Under the pieces are notes generated by a model. It was not told where the DNA came from and did not search any database. It worked only from the letters and a program-made list of their open reading frames with translations. 64,000 nucleotides of DNA from contig NC_060106.1 of NCBI RefSeq assembly GCF_021155765.1, forward strand, positions 627,501 to 691,500. Direction: 5' to 3'. The first letter of the stretch is position 1. The number at the start of each line of letters is the position of its first letter. Positions 1 through 13,007 of this stretch are shown piece after piece. The stretch comes from Diprion similis (lineage: Eukaryota > Arthropoda > Insecta > Hymenoptera > Diprionidae). A program made the position numbers and the translations under genes.

Positions 1-159
1 ATTTATGGATTACTAAGTGAATTTGGAAAATAATTATACTACCTTCTGGCATTAAAATCGTGATTTTGGTGCTTACGACATTATAGCATTAGTAACGTAA
101 TATTTTATCTACCTAACATACTTTTTTTAATCGTCGATTAGAACTCAATTCAATCAATT

Positions 160-650
160 GAGCCAAAGAAATATTTGTTCGAAAGGATCAAGTCGTAATT
201 TACAGCGAACTAATATTCAGTAAGCAATAGCACCGATCAATCGAGATGGGAAAAGAGTTTGAAATGACCGATTCGTGATCCGCAGCAACCTAAAATTCAG
301 TCGAATGGATAGCACCAAACAATCGAGCCACAGAAATAGTTGTTTGAATTGACTGAGTCGTGATTCACAGCAATCAAATATTCAGTCAAAGCGATAGCAC
401 CGAACCATTGAGCAGGAGAAATAGTTGTTTGAAGTGACTTAGTCGTGATTCACAGCAACCAAATATTCAGTCAAAGCAATAGCACCGAACCATTGAGCCG
501 GAGAAATAGTTGCATGAAGTGACTGAGTCTCGATTTACAGCAACCAAATATTCAGTTAAAGCGATAGCACTGAGCAATCGAGCCGAAAAAATACTTGTTT
601 GAAATGACTAAGTCGTGAATTAATGTGACCGAAGATTTAGTTGGTTCAAA
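160..650. repeat. Tandem repeat, about 85-bp unit, five to six copies
   Basis: Successive units share blocks such as 'gatagcaccgaaccattgag', 'agaaatagttgtttgaa' and 'gtgattcacagcaaccaaat', recurring near 310, 395, 481 and 567, so the period is about 85 bp. Outer units are more diverged than the middle ones, as expected when an array decays from its edges. No coding potential is seen. It may be the internal part of a foldback-type element whose right end lies near 775. Confidence 0.8.
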
Positions 651-1862
651 TAGCTCATTAAACTAAATAATATTGTTGTCTCAAGCAAAAACTTGTTTCG
701 CCGCCCGTGACTTCCGTATTTGGTTGAATGAAACAATATTCACTTGACTCAACATATCTTTTTTCTCAGTGTAGCGTCGATAATTTTTCTCAAAGATGAG
801 CAAGGGCTCATTGGATACAAAAGACTCCAAGCATTTGGAAGATTTTGTGACGAATCGTCTACTTTTTTGACACGTGCATCAGATTCTAAAGCCACATGCC
901 TGCACTTTTTGGTCTGACACGCTATTCACTTAACAAGAATAAACAAGCGGCTTTGGAATGGCCTTGAGCCAGCCCTCTAACTTCCCGTTCTCACATTGCA
1001 GGTTCCAAGTTCAAAGAGAAAAGAACCGATAAAAGCCAAAATCTAATCAGTTCTGAGTTTGGAAAAGCCGCGGCGATTGAGACTAAAATCATTGAAATCC
1101 AGTCACTCGTTCTTAGGATATCGTCAGCCAAGAAAATTGATTGTTATGTGCAACCAAGGCTGAAGGCTCCGGTTGTTGTCAACTTAATAAAATGAGAATA
1201 ATCTCCAAGCCGTTAGAGACTATCCTGGTGGGATTAGCTTGAATAAAGTCCTAAGGACACCTGCGATTCTGTGGATGATTAAGTTCAACTAGCGAGATAT
1301 CTTGGGTGAAACGACAAACGGTTTATTACGATTTGAACAATAAAGTGGAATCTAAATCTAGTACAATTGATGAAAAACACTTATTAGTATACTATTCTAA
1401 ATATTGACAGTTAAAATTCTCATGGGAAAATTAGAAGGTAAAGAATGTGCTATTAGAACAAGATAATCGACAAAGGAGTGAGTCCGAGCGTCACCCCTAT
1501 CCGCTCCGGGTCAGCTTTGGTTTGACCTACCGCTTGGTGTCCGTGTACGACGCGGCGACGATCGGTGCCTTGCCAGGAGACCGGGTAAGATGTATCAGCT
1601 GTTCTCGTTGAGGACCTTCAGCTCCTTTCACGTCCCTGGTCTTACTTCGCCGTCACGTCGGTACTGCTGTTCCAGCGATTGGGTGCTGCCTTGGACGGGA
1701 CTCGGGTAGTGGGCAGTGGGGTAGTGGGCCCACGGCACTCACCAAAAGCGGCAAAAGGACTGATAGCATTCACCGTAATTTCGATAAGGAAACCTCGGTT
1801 TGCCCTGATTACAAAATTATCGGCTGATGAGGCAAGGTGCAACATAAGCAGACTTGGTTCCA
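651..1862. other. No gene recognised; repeat end near 775 and a GC-richer island at 1470-1760
   Basis: The sequence to about 775 continues the AT-rich, 'ttcaac/ttgaat'-rich repeat and ends with 'tttttctcagtgta', resembling the inverse of the end starting near 1862 and the end near 12010. From about 1470 to 1760 base composition shifts clearly toward GC, with overlapping short open frames on both strands that lack recognisable domains. It could be an exon fragment or a separate insertion; the sequence does not decide. Confidence 0.4.
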
Positions 1863-2440
1863 CACGGAGGGAAAGGATTGTTTGAATCAACTGATATTCG
1901 TTTGATTCAACTAAATGCTATAGTCAAATACGGCGAACACAATGCTCACTTAATTCAACAAAATAGTTTTGTCAGATGAAATACTTATGCCAACGTAATA
2001 TAGAATTGAATCAACCCTTCGAATGATCATGTCGACTATAACTTTAGTCAAGATAACACGGCTCGGGTTCCTTGCAATAACGTGAATTTTGTATCAAGAA
2101 AATGTGTGATTGAAATGACTAAAAATTTGGTTGAACGGACCTCGATCATTTTGTTTCAATTATATGAAATTGTTGTATCAAAACAAATTGAGCTTCTTTG
2201 AATTCATGTTTTTGTTGAGTTGAGAGTTCAATGGGTAAAATAGGCAATAAAAGATGTTGTTACAAAAATCTTCTGTATTGAATGAACATTAGAGATATTG
2301 AGGCCCACTAAACCTATTCTTTGAATAATATCATTGATAATTCAGCTGACTCAAACTTTTGTAGGATTGAGTATTCATAACGTCGTTTCCACACCATACC
2401 CAGGTAGATATGATAATAATTTGGTTGAATGAAATTCGTA
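1863..2440. repeat. Fragment of an AT-rich foldback/MITE-like family
   Basis: It starts with 'acacggagggaaagg' and continues through many 'ttgattcaact' variants. The inverse of this kind of end appears near 760-775 ('ttctcagtgta') and 11995-12012 ('cctttctctccgtgta'). These look like ends of several dispersed members of one family. The right boundary is uncertain and no TSD was identified. Confidence 0.4.
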
Positions 2441-3528
2441 TTTTGTCCGGCGGAAACTATGTCTCTTCATATAGTGTAGCCTGAAGTTTGTCATATATAG
2501 GTAGCATTTTTGAGGTTTCGTCCAATGAAGGAACACGTGTGAATTTTAAGAAATTTATCAACTTTATTTACGGCATGTCAGAAACATACAAGGTAATTAT
2601 ATTAAAATTAGAATATGATGTATAGGCATGGTACACAGAGATAAGAGAGGCTTGAAATAAAATAATTTGGTTAGCGAGTCGCAGGTATATTTGTAATAAA
2701 TTATATACGTAAACGAAAGATACGTTAAGCTAAGAGCTAGTACTTTGACTAGTTTACTAATCTTTGACATACGGTATTGTCTACTAAACCTACTACAGTA
2801 GTTATCTCACAGAATCTGTACTTACATCTACACATTGCACAAAGAGTAACAAAATAGGATCATTCATCCAGAAACTATCACCATCAATACAATCATATAG
2901 TTATAACCTCAAGAACTGAGTATAATATCAAATCAATTCGTTCAGTACGTACAGGTAAAACTTTATCAGAAACTGTGCATCGGAGTTAGATTATGGTAGA
3001 AGTTAGGACGTCGATAATTGTTCAGCATCTTTCACATATGGTTTCGTCTACCAAACTTGATACATAGGTCAGCACAGCGTAACAATAATAAAATCTTATC
3101 AACGAGTAATAGAGTAGAGAAATATAGAATACGATTTTTTTTTAAATACATGCTAAAATGTCCTGCAAATCACGTAATAGCTCTATAATATAGTGTTATT
3201 GGCAAAATATTGATATAGCAGTGATCAACAATGCGCTTAAAAATATATAAGCGAACAAGGATTGAGTAAAAAAACATAATGTGGCGTAAACTTCAAAAAT
3301 AGAACACAACTACTGAGTAAACATGATAAATTGAAAATAAGTAAACACTGTAGTATCAAATATTGGTTCGTATAAAATTATGGGGTGCGTTGTTGTCCTT
3401 TGAGTGTGATCACTTATTCTAAAGTTTAATTTTCGTTCCATAGACAATTTCGAGATCAATGAAATAGCTCCGTCAAATATTTTTGTAATCAGTTTATGTT
3501 GGAGTTTTTGGACATAATTCCCAATGCA
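2441..3528. other. AT-rich sequence with no recognised gene
   Basis: No open frame with recognisable protein similarity is seen on either strand. It lies immediately 3' of the minus-strand transposase gene ending at 3529 and may contain its 3' untranslated region and the missing end of that transposon. Confidence 0.4.
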
Positions 3529-5313
3529 TTAATCGCATGGTACATACCACTTTCCGTCTGACATAATATGAATGTTGTACGTAAGATATGTGTACAAATT
3601 TTTTTGCAACACGTAGTTCCACTTATTTGTCATTTCAACTTCAAAGGCATGAATGTGTTCGACAAAACACACATTGTGTATACATAAGAATATGAAATGT
3701 ACTTCAAGTGCTTCGTCAACTAGGATGTATTTGATAGCTCCAAATTTTAATAATTCATTTTCCGTACCCCACACCAATATATTGCCTGCTTTGTAAGTTG
3801 TTCCACCTACACTTACCCATGGTACACAGAGATAGTTTTGAGTGAAATTGAAATGAACAGGTAAGCTATTTTTGAAAAAGTTATAGTCGTCCAAATTAGT
3901 TAAATCGACTTCGTAAGCACTACCCATAGAGATCCGGTTTTCGAAACCTTTTTTTGCCATAAATCTGTAGTTTAATTTTAATTTATTTTTGAAAGCGCGG
4001 GTATACGCTATATTTATTCGTGATGTCACTACTTTGGCGTTCTTTTTTAAATCGCGATGGTTGCCTTCGAAACGAATAGTCGACATGTCACATAAAGGCC
4101 CACATTTTTCAATACAAGTTGAGTGATGTAACATAAAATGGTGCTTGGGTTTTAACGGCTCTCTGAATAGCTGCAGATATAAAGAATGATGTTGTTTAAC
4201 TAAAGTGTGAAGTAAATCAGTTGTTTCCTTACGGAATGATACAGCCATAACCACCGACAGAATTTTTCTAACGACAATAAATAACTGCCAGACTTCATTA
4301 TCATTAGGAACAAGATCGCCAATGATTAAACCGAAGTTGTAGACGAAGCACAAGATTTCGGATGCTGAGAACACGATAACTTGTTTTCTTCAAAAATCAT
4401 GTGTAATTGTTGGTGGACTGTTCCCTACCATAGCACTGCCATACTTAAAAAATCTGACTCTTTCATTCAGCTGATCAAGAGAAAATAATTTGTCTACATT
4501 TATTAGTACCTGACAAATTTTACCCATGGTATACCGAAAACCTCCCTCTAGTATATCATGAGCACTATCACATGTAGGATTATCTATTAGATCATAACTT
4601 GGAATATCATTGAAAATGCATCTACCTTTGATACCATATTCACAGCGCAACAAATCATCAGCATAATTAACTTTTGTTCGTAACATACTTATATCTTCAG
4701 ATGTTTGACTTGAAAGTGTGAGCTTATCAACTCGACAAAATCTGCACACAAATAGGCATTGAAACTTCCTGTAAAGCTTAAAATCGAATGAAGCCCAAGA
4801 TTGTCACCTAATATTTTGGTCAAGACGAAATATACCTGCTTTTTTACAGTGCCCGTATTAATAATGATACCGTTTTTCTCAAGGTTAATAATTTCCAGTA
4901 TTAATTTTCTGAAAATGTCTTTATTGCCAAATGTATTATGATCTTGTGAGTTGTGTAGTTGTGCTAAAAATATGTTCTCAAGCAATGAGCTGTACTGGGG
5001 AGGTATACAGCCCAGAGTAAAGTAAACAGCACCAAGTTTATTAATGCATTTGTGGGATCCCAGTGGATTGTTCACTTCAAAATCATCAAAATATATTGTC
5101 GAAGGTAAAACGACGTTATTGTGAATTTTAAATTTCTGCTCGATTTCTATCCACTGCTTGGTGTGTACAAAAGAATAACATTCATCTTCTTTCAACTCGT
5201 TTATATAGGAAACGATGTAATTAAAAACATTTGGCAATTCGAGAAACTTTGTTAGAACTTCACCCATCCGTATCATAGTCCAGTCACTGGAGACATAAAA
5301 GGGGGCTTTCACT
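3529..5313 (-). pseudogene. C-terminal part of an arthropod DDE-type transposase, frameshifted
   Basis: Three consecutive minus-strand frames (5312-4689, 4749-4390, 4374-3529) read as one protein. The first has 'IYFDDFEVNNPLGSHK' and 'ILGDNLGLHS'. The second resumes with a C-x2-C pair ('CRFC') and 'YGIKGRCIFNDIP', and the third has 'HFMLHHS' and 'IRFEGNHRDLK'. The DDF or GDN aspartate and the FEGNH glutamate are candidate catalytic residues, with a C-x2-C element after the GDN motif as in CACTA-like and related large transposases. The frames join near 4745 and 4380 only through frameshifts. The family is one I know only as unnamed, multi-copy arthropod 'uncharacterized' proteins, so the superfamily is inferred. 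A second member of the same broad group lies at 53502-61480. Confidence 0.6.
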
Positions 5314-5762
5314 GCAAAAGGTCGAGGAGAGTTCTAATTTGGCAGATTTGTAAAGTTTGGTGTCCTTATTAATATTCCGAGTTTGCGACCTTGAGCGACC
5401 GCCGCTCGCGCCGTCATATTGGAAAAATGGTACCAACTGAAAGTTCGAGAAAAAATGTAGCGATTTTACGAATTGTAGGAATGTGCTGAGTTTGACTCCG
5501 CTGTAACTCGTGAACTGTTCATCTGATTAAAAAATACTTCATACAAAAGTTGCAGAAAATTGCATGCTTTATGATTTTTCTAATAACTATTTTTGACCTA
5601 GGTGGCACTGGAGAAAAGATATTCTCGAAAAACTGGTTTTTGGTACCATTTTTCCAATATGGCGGCGCGAGCGGCGGTCGCTCAAGGTCGCAAACTCGAA
5701 ATATTAATGAGGACACCGAACTTTACAAATCTGCCAAATTAGAACTCTCCTTGACCTTTTGC
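5314..5762. mobile_element. MITE with about 115-bp terminal inverted repeats
   Basis: The left arm runs from 'gcaaaaggtcgaggagag' through 'aagtttggtgtcc' and 'gcgaccttgagcgaccgcc' to 'aatggtacca'; the right arm is its near-perfect inverse, ending 'cctttt' then 'gc'. There is no coding capacity. It separates the two halves of the transposase gene (5766-6155 upstream, 4689-5312 downstream on the minus strand) and so inserted into it. The exact TSD cannot be fixed by eye. Confidence 0.85.
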
Positions 5763-8540
5763 AAGTCAGAACCTACCCATTGCCTGGACTATCAACTGGC
5801 CAGTTAAATCAACGATGCCAAGGTCTTTAGATCGATTAATTGTCTTCGGTTCCATAGAGGTGCCAACGACAAACGGAATCGGTTTTATTAAGGTAGTGCA
5901 ACTGTCAAAGAATTTCATTCTCTGGTACTCGGTTTTAAGATTATTAAAGGCGCTGCTCAAGATATCTAGCATGTCGTTCACGTCATTGTTTTTGGTACTA
6001 GAGTGAATGGAATTATATTTTCGTCTAATTAATTCAATGCAAGATGAAGAAAATAATTCATCAACACTTGCAATAATGTCCTGCACAACACTTCGGTTAA
6101 TTGTATTATTGGCATACAGTTTAGCTGTAAAAGAAACACAGCCATCGCTCACCAATTGCTGAAACTCTTCAACAGTTATATTGCATTCAAGATTGTCAGA
6201 ATTACAGACATCTACTTTTACAGGAGAAGTGCCAGATGAATCACATGAGTCTACATTACGAAAAAAACATCAGTCACATTTTCAAGTGCTCTGTGTTTTG
6301 GTATGATCAAGGACTGTATGGGTAATGGATGTTTCAAGGCTAAGTGCTTCATATATGAAGATGAATTACTGAAGGTCCTCCAACAATTTGGTTGTTAGCA
6401 TTGAAATTTTTAATACCATTTTACACTATGCTTCAACTTCATATGTGCCATGCGGTGATTAGAAGTCGGGTAACCGTGTTGACAAAACGGGCAATAATAC
6501 TTTTTCGTTGATATTTCTGAAATTGTCTATGGAACAGCTAATCGCATTTGAATTTTCAGTTTTTGAAATCGGGCATCGAGCTCACAAGGTTGGCAATGTA
6601 CGATATTCGCTTATCCCACTTGGTGCTAATTTTGTATAAACCGTACTGAATGAGGTACCACAAGTGCTCGCTCTCCGGTGGATACAGTGCATTACCAGCG
6701 TGGAAACATTTAAAGCATAAATCGAAAGCTTTTAATGCTGTCGATACCTTATATAGTGTACGGTCCAGTGAGACATAAAAAGTTTCAATCGAAGTCAGAG
6801 TAGGTCCCACAACAATTACGTAAGGTTGCACTGTTAGCCCCAGTTCCGCAACTTCATCAATTCGTTTTCGCTGTGCTGTCGGTAAATCGCCTGCCACCTG
6901 CAAGTTTCCAAATTTTGAAACATTGGTTATAAGCTAATGATATGAAAATTATCATTCCTATCAAACTACTCACCTTAACATGCAGGATCATACTTTTCTG
7001 ATATTCAATGATTGAAAATTTCCACTGCTCCTTTTTTCGACTTCTCTGAGATTGGGTATCAGAGGAACCTGATTGTTTCTTTGCAAAACGAAGTCTACCT
7101 CGGAGAGCAACCAAGTAAGAGAGAAGCATTATCTGAACGACGACCTTGCAATCTAAGAATAAGCATATGGTTATAAGTCTATAAACGACTATAATATGAA
7201 AAGATGAGAAGTGTCTAGTATTTTCTTACCAACAGTCAATGTTTCCAATTCCAACAGTCTAAACAGAGATTTCGCGTTGTTTTCGTTAGGTAAAGGGCGA
7301 GAGTTTTGTATATGAGTAAAGAATTTGTCCCAGTGCAAAAATACAGCATTATTTTCACGTGCGTGAAGGTACTTGTAGTCTAGTTCAAGAAGTAAGTATC
7401 CATTACTCTGCTTCAAGACGGGCCACTTCTCCAAATAACTATGAACCGTTCCGATATGACTCGTGTTTTCCAGTCGAAGAGGTGCTGTGGTTTTCCAATG
7501 CTGTATAACTAACTCCCATGGTTCACCGTTGTGCTCAAGCTAAAGCTCACTATTCTTTATTTCATCTAATAACAATAATGAATGAGTATATGAATAAGAA
7601 GGATACGTTGAGCAATCTAGATTGTAGAAACACTTTGAAACGTAGACCTGCAAGCACTCCTCGCATTCAATTGTTACCACTTAATTACGAAAGACACTGC
7701 AAATCATCGATAGTTGAAAATTGTAAATCAAACTTTTTGGTGCAAATATAAAATTAGAGGTTGTATTATAGTGAAATCCAAAACAAATTTACTGCGATAT
7801 ACACATATACATCTTCATAGCAGCCCTGTATTTAACAAAATGAATTATGACGTCACAGATTTTTTTTCAAGTGAACTACATTTGTGGTACTAACCAGAGA
7901 GAACATCACTCGTAGTACTATCAGAAGTACAGGATTCGTAAGATATGTTGGATCCTGAAAGCCTCCGATAGGTTCGTAATTTGTTCCAGTATTTATCTGG
8001 CAGCTGCCCTTTGGAAGGAACATACGTTTTTACTCTGGAAGAACACTTTCTTACTGCAAGGATGTAGTAAGTATTTTTATTTTCTTTTGGATATATTTTC
8101 GTGATTTGGTCTGCAATGTCGTTAAAGTCCACTTGCATTGGACACCTGGAGATAAAAAAAAAAATAGTGCAATCAAATTTAAATTAATATGAATATCGCT
8201 AAATTTTCAATGAGATTATAACATAATGTATCGACCATACCTATGCCCATTGAAATTTTGCAGATCTTCCGTTATAATTAAATCCACAAGTATTTTTTGT
8301 GCTGTCATAGGCAAGAGTTGATTGCGGGAGTATTTCAAGGTACATCTTCCAGCTGTTGTACTCTTCAATAGTTCTTTCACATTCAAGCTGGTGCCGGTAT
8401 TTTTACATTTTTTGTTGAATTTAGATTGTACAATGAAACAATTCTGTCTTTTTAACGTGTGAGAAGCAACGTCGAATGAGGAGCTCGATTCATCTTCCGT
8501 GCTGCTAGTGGTATCAATATTTTGTACTTCAGTAGAGACG
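5763..8540 (-). pseudogene. N-terminal and middle exons of the same DDE-type transposon protein
   Basis: Minus-strand coding blocks lie at about 8540-8225 (acidic/serine-rich segment, then 'YSRNQLLPMTAQKILVDLIITED'-like sequence, quoted here only to locate it by its start YSRNQ), 8138-7890 ('ITKIYPKENKNTYYILAVRK'), 7434-7189 ('WPVLKQSNGYLLLELDYKYL'), 6903-6556 ('VQPYVIVVGPTLTSIE', then 'FDLCFKCFHAGNALYPPESE') and 6155-5766. The order and motifs match the N-terminal half of multi-exon arthropod transposon proteins that precede the DDE part at 3529-5313. Blocks are separated by AT-rich gaps with possible splice sites, but exact exon ends were not resolved, and frames are broken in places. Confidence 0.5.
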
Positions 8541-10483
8541 TCTTCTTTAATCTGAAGTGAAAAAAGTTGTAACCAGTAAGCATATGATTTTCTTAATTGT
8601 AATATTAACTATATCTGACAACAGATTGGTCTTTTCTTTGTACATTTTAGTTCTAAGTTTTATTATTGACGTCGAATCTATTCGCCCCTGTATTTTTCTA
8701 AATATGATATTACAATTCTGACATGGTATTGATAGAAAATTCTTAGATGCCACGGATCATGTTATTTTTATTCTAGATAAAACCCTTTAACAATAAACAA
8801 CAATTATGTACAAAAAAAAAAAGGAAAATAAAAGTGTCGAGGTTCAGAGAGTAGTCTCAGTCAAGCCAGAATCTGTATAATAATTTTGTGGAAGCAGGCC
8901 AATTCGATGCAGGAATTGATGAGTATCCGGTGTGTCGTAGCTGTACATCTAAAAAATCGTTAGTCCACCCCAATCGCAAACTATCCAAATAAAATAACCT
9001 GATTACTAGGGGATGTTAAAAAATGTGAAAAATGTAATTTTCCCAATAAAGAAGTAAATAAATGAATTATTATTATGCTAGTCAGATTTCGAATTTATTC
9101 AATGCCAATGAAGATACCATTTTGGCATCAAAATATAGGAATAACATACTGCAACCCCTTTAAGAAAGTTAATGAATTTCGGCAATACAATTCATTGATG
9201 GCTTTTCAGTGGGATTCATTGTAGGTATCAAAATTATCTCAAACTATGACAGAATGTACTGATTGCCGTTGAAGAATGACGTAAAGAACTATGCTTAATA
9301 GCGAATCGACCAGTTCTTTTTAGAAAAAAAGCTATTTTAGAATCTTGCCAATAATCAATGTATTTTTCTTCAACTTAATACAGCCTCGGCCATCATCAGC
9401 ACAATAAGAATTTGGAACTGGGACTAGCTGATTATTAAGAAGGTCTACAGAAAACATTGTCTAATCGCTGCATTCAATGAACAAATAAGTCTTACTGTCA
9501 TATTACCTGAACGAAAGTCATTTAATTTTACAACTTAACATTTTTCTCAATTTTGATCACCTTCTAATAATCAATTTTTTTTTATTTGAATAGTTTGAGG
9601 TTGGGGCAGCCTAACAGTTGCTCACAGATTGAGCTCGACCATCCTGCTGCCCTGCCTCGTAGTGCTACAGTGCTGCAGTATCAACCTGCGACTCTGACTT
9701 GCGTATGTTCCCCTGTAACTAACTAGCAGGTTTTTGAAAATAGATACGGTGTATGTTATAGAATTAAGAAAACCACATGACAAGTGGCTCAGGGATTTCA
9801 GGACTAATTAGTCCGGCAAACATATACATACAGAGACCAATATGTTGTTTCACATGTGTAAAAATTAATATCGCACGCATACTAAACTCTGCTCTCCGTC
9901 GTCACCATTCCTCGGCACATTTGGGCTACCTTTGTCCTGAAAGTGTTCGTTCCATTTTTTCGAGAACTTTATTCTCAATCCAATTTTCGGAATTAATTCT
10001 TTGATGAGGGCCTCCGTTAAGCATTCTAATGCTGTTGAGTCTATTAGATTGTCTGTGTAAGCATTAGAAAATAATATTTGACGTTGAGGTTGAATATTTG
10101 AAAAGAAGGAAATGCTTTACATCAATACTTTGAAGTTACTATTTTTATGACTAGTTTAGAATAATGTGTAAGTGCTAGTTCACATAGGCACGTAGACTTT
10201 TGTGAAAAATTATACACGAGTTTTTTCACATTCCCCACGTGCTCGTCAAGTTCTGGTAAATTACTGTGCTACAAATGAATAACCCCCCTCCCCCCCCCCC
10301 CCTTGCGCTTTCATAAACTTTGTTTACTGATCTACTGTGTGAAGAACAAATTTGTGAATATTAAATAAGAATATTTAAAAAAAATTGACTCATGAACGAC
10401 GCCTTGACTAGAATGGCTACGTAACTTTGAAACTGCGGTCTCACGCAAAATATTTACAGTGTATAAAATGAAGATAAACTTAC
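8541..10483. other. Probable first intron region; no further coding recognised
   Basis: This AT-rich stretch lies between exon 1 (10484-10553) and the next recognisable blocks of the minus-strand transposase gene. A minus open frame at 8547-8753 ('GRIDSTSIIKLRTKMYKEKT') could be an additional exon. A C-run lies at about 10288-10305. Nothing else is identifiable. Confidence 0.35.
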
Positions 10484-10553
10484 CTTTGAAATCGTCAATT
10501 AGCACGTCTAAATCCCACGATTTTAAAAGATTTTGAGCTGCTTCGTCAGCCAT
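10484..10553 (-). CDS. Likely first coding exon of the DDE-type transposon gene (SAM-like start)
   Basis: The minus strand opens with ATG at 10553 and encodes 'MADEAAQNLLKSWDLDVLID' followed by DFK, then a consensus donor (AAAG|GTAAGT) at 10483. A short acidic start followed by 'LLKSW.L..LI..F' resembles the first helix of SAM-like domains that begin arthropod proteins of this transposon type. The exon is 23 codons plus one base, so it must be spliced to continue. Linking it to the blocks at 8540-3529 is inference from position, strand and motif order. Confidence 0.5.
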
Positions 10554-12175
10554 ACCTCCAACGACACTTTTTTTAGTTTATAATTACCCAGTCTTGAATT
10601 CTCAAATGACGCTATGCTGCCGGCTTCGGTGCTACGCCATGTGCTTGCAGGATCTTGCTCGCCGACACCAACGTGTTCGTTACCGTTATTACGCAGTCCG
10701 GACCAAACCCCGCACATTTCATATGGCAATGCTTCCGTCGCACGTGATTGGCTGTGCCGGAGTCTGAACCCAGACCAAGTTCATGGCGCCGTATTTCATT
10801 CAAATTTTCATGCCTAGGGCGTAGGCTCGAAAGAAAGATAACCGAGTTCTAGTGAACAGACTCAATGTAGTGAATAAAAATAATATCGCGCGTGGCAGCG
10901 TCCAGTCTTATACATTATAATATACAATTTTGCTTATTAATAATTACTAGGTATATAAATGTGGCTTCGAAGCTAGAAATCTGTGCCTCAAAGAGTTATC
11001 TATTCTTTTTGCACCAGGGTATTATTGATATCTCGAAGGAATGAAAAATAATGCAAATATTTTAGAATCAATTTAGGAAAGATAGAAAAAATTATCTTTC
11101 AAGGTAGTATAGGTTGTTGATTTGTTGTTTATTGATGACAGTGATATTAAACAAAATTTATTGTTCATTACAAAACAAAATTCGTATTCGTTGATTATAT
11201 ATAAACTGACGTGTATTTTTTCACGATGAATGTATTCCTTACATCCGTAGTGAAAATTTTCAGTACTACGTAGTTTTACAGAAATTGTGACATTTCATAT
11301 TATTTCGTCCAAAGTTGTGAATATGTATAATTTTTCATATGGAATCGTTAAATTTCTTCAAAAACTGTATAGTATCTTGTCGATTGTTTACTAAAAAAAT
11401 ACAAATTTTCATGAAAATTTACAAGTTTCTATGAGAAGCTATGCATATTTACAATTTTGTGCGGAAACAATTTTTTTGTAGAAAATTGTACGAAATATTG
11501 CAATTCGTAGAACATCGTAGGTAGAAATGATCATCACCAAGGCGGTTTCAAAGCATGTGTTGTTCCTTTTACTTCGTAAAGGAATTAGGACTACTGATTC
11601 AACCAGTTACGCCAAACAAACAACGGTTAGATCAACAAAGTACTGCATACAATCGATGTGAATTTTGTGTTAGCTGGACTCATGTGATTAATTGATTTGA
11701 CGTACATAATTGTTTCCGTTAACCAATCTGCGACTTGAATGAATAATACATGAACTTTAAATGAAATGATATTTAGTTGACTGAATTCTGGAAACGCATC
11801 TAAAGGCTTACTCGAATTAACACTTTACTTGATTGCGACAAGAAAGGCTTTTGTTAAATCAAAGAATACGCTTGACTAAATCATTTTGACAAAATAACTA
11901 AATCGAAGTTGTTGAATTGAAGTCGCCGTACTTACAACAAGTGAGGAATACTTGATTGAAGTGAATGGACCCCAAAAAAATTTATTTTGTTGGTTTAAGA
12001 ATTCCTTTCTCTCCGTGTATCGTTGCTGCTTTGCGTCATTCTCTTTTCCGCTCTACTTTCGGAAAAGCGAGCGTGTGCAGGAATGCGTTGACTGCATGCC
12101 TGGGAAATATCATCAAATATTGTGGAAAAAGGGCCGTTCGTAACATGATCACTTGCATACGTACGTACATACATA
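10554..12175. other. Upstream region of the minus-strand gene plus AT-rich repeat; no gene seen
   Basis: 10554-10820 is GC-richer and includes 'caatcacgtgcgac' and other promoter-proximal-looking sequence upstream of the exon at 10484-10553. From about 11580 to 12010 the sequence again shows the 'attcaac' repeat style and ends 'cctttctctccgtgta', related to ends near 775 and 1863. Short open frames carry no recognisable domains. Confidence 0.4.
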
Positions 12176-12656
12176 GGGGAGGGTAGGGCACGACGGCCCC
12201 CCTGAGCCGGGTATAGTATACTTTCTGTAGCTTTTTACCATCGAATTAATTTATTTTTGTTCTACTATGAACAAATTCACAAAAATTTACCAATAAACTG
12301 AAAAACAATATTTTTTCTGGTGCACGATGGCTGCCTCTAAAAATTGGTAAGAAAAACACATTAATAACAATTTTTTTATAAATGTCCATTTTTCCCAGGA
12401 TATGGTAAATTGGCCTGAAATAGTCTCAGTGGATAAATACTCTAAATTTACAAGAATGAACAAAAAATTCTTTTAAATCTTTGACCCAATCTTTTTGGGT
12501 GGTCCATTATGCCCTTGATACTTCACATTGGCCTAAAAAGAAGTAGATACATAAAATTTACGATAATTTGTCAGAAAACAAAAAAAAAAATGTTTTGGTC
12601 AAATTTTTGAGGGGCGCCGTTGTGCCCCAGGAAGGCCGTCGTGCCCCACTCTCCCC
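12176..12656. mobile_element. MITE, 481 bp, with TACATA target duplication
   Basis: The left end GGGGAGGGTAGGGCACGACGG (12176 on) and the right end, its inverse finishing CTCTCCCC (12656), form terminal inverted repeats of about 25 bp with a small mismatch. Both sides are flanked by TACATA (12170-12175 and 12657-12662). The interior is AT-rich with repeats of 'gtgcccc' type. No coding potential. Confidence 0.8.
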
Positions 12657-13007
12657 TACATACGCGGGCGCGCACACACACACACACAGACAGTACAGAC
12701 ACGTCCATCCGAAAGTGGCTGAAGGTGATTCTCTAGATCCTGAAACGGGGAGACCTAGTGAAAACTCCACTTTTCATTTTCGGGGTGATTACAATAACTT
12801 CCTTTTTTCTTCGAATCCGGAGAAACGGGAAGGTAAAAACCTATCACGAGCACTTGTAATAGCTACTATTCCAGAAAAAATATTTTGACATGACAAGGAA
12901 GATTATAGCTTGTGACAAAGTGATCTGTATGTTCAATTATCAATACGTGCAAAGAAATTCTCGGGTTATCTTCTTGCTATTGTTACGCCCCGACGTACCG
13001 CCTAGGC
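12657..13007. other. Short unique stretch with CA microsatellite
   Basis: It holds a (CA)n run at about 12670-12688 and otherwise AT-rich sequence without recognisable coding capacity, between two transposable elements. Confidence 0.5.

Noticed and set aside
160-650. CRISPR-like array
   Set aside because: The whole 85-bp unit is repeated without unique spacers, and the genome is eukaryotic.
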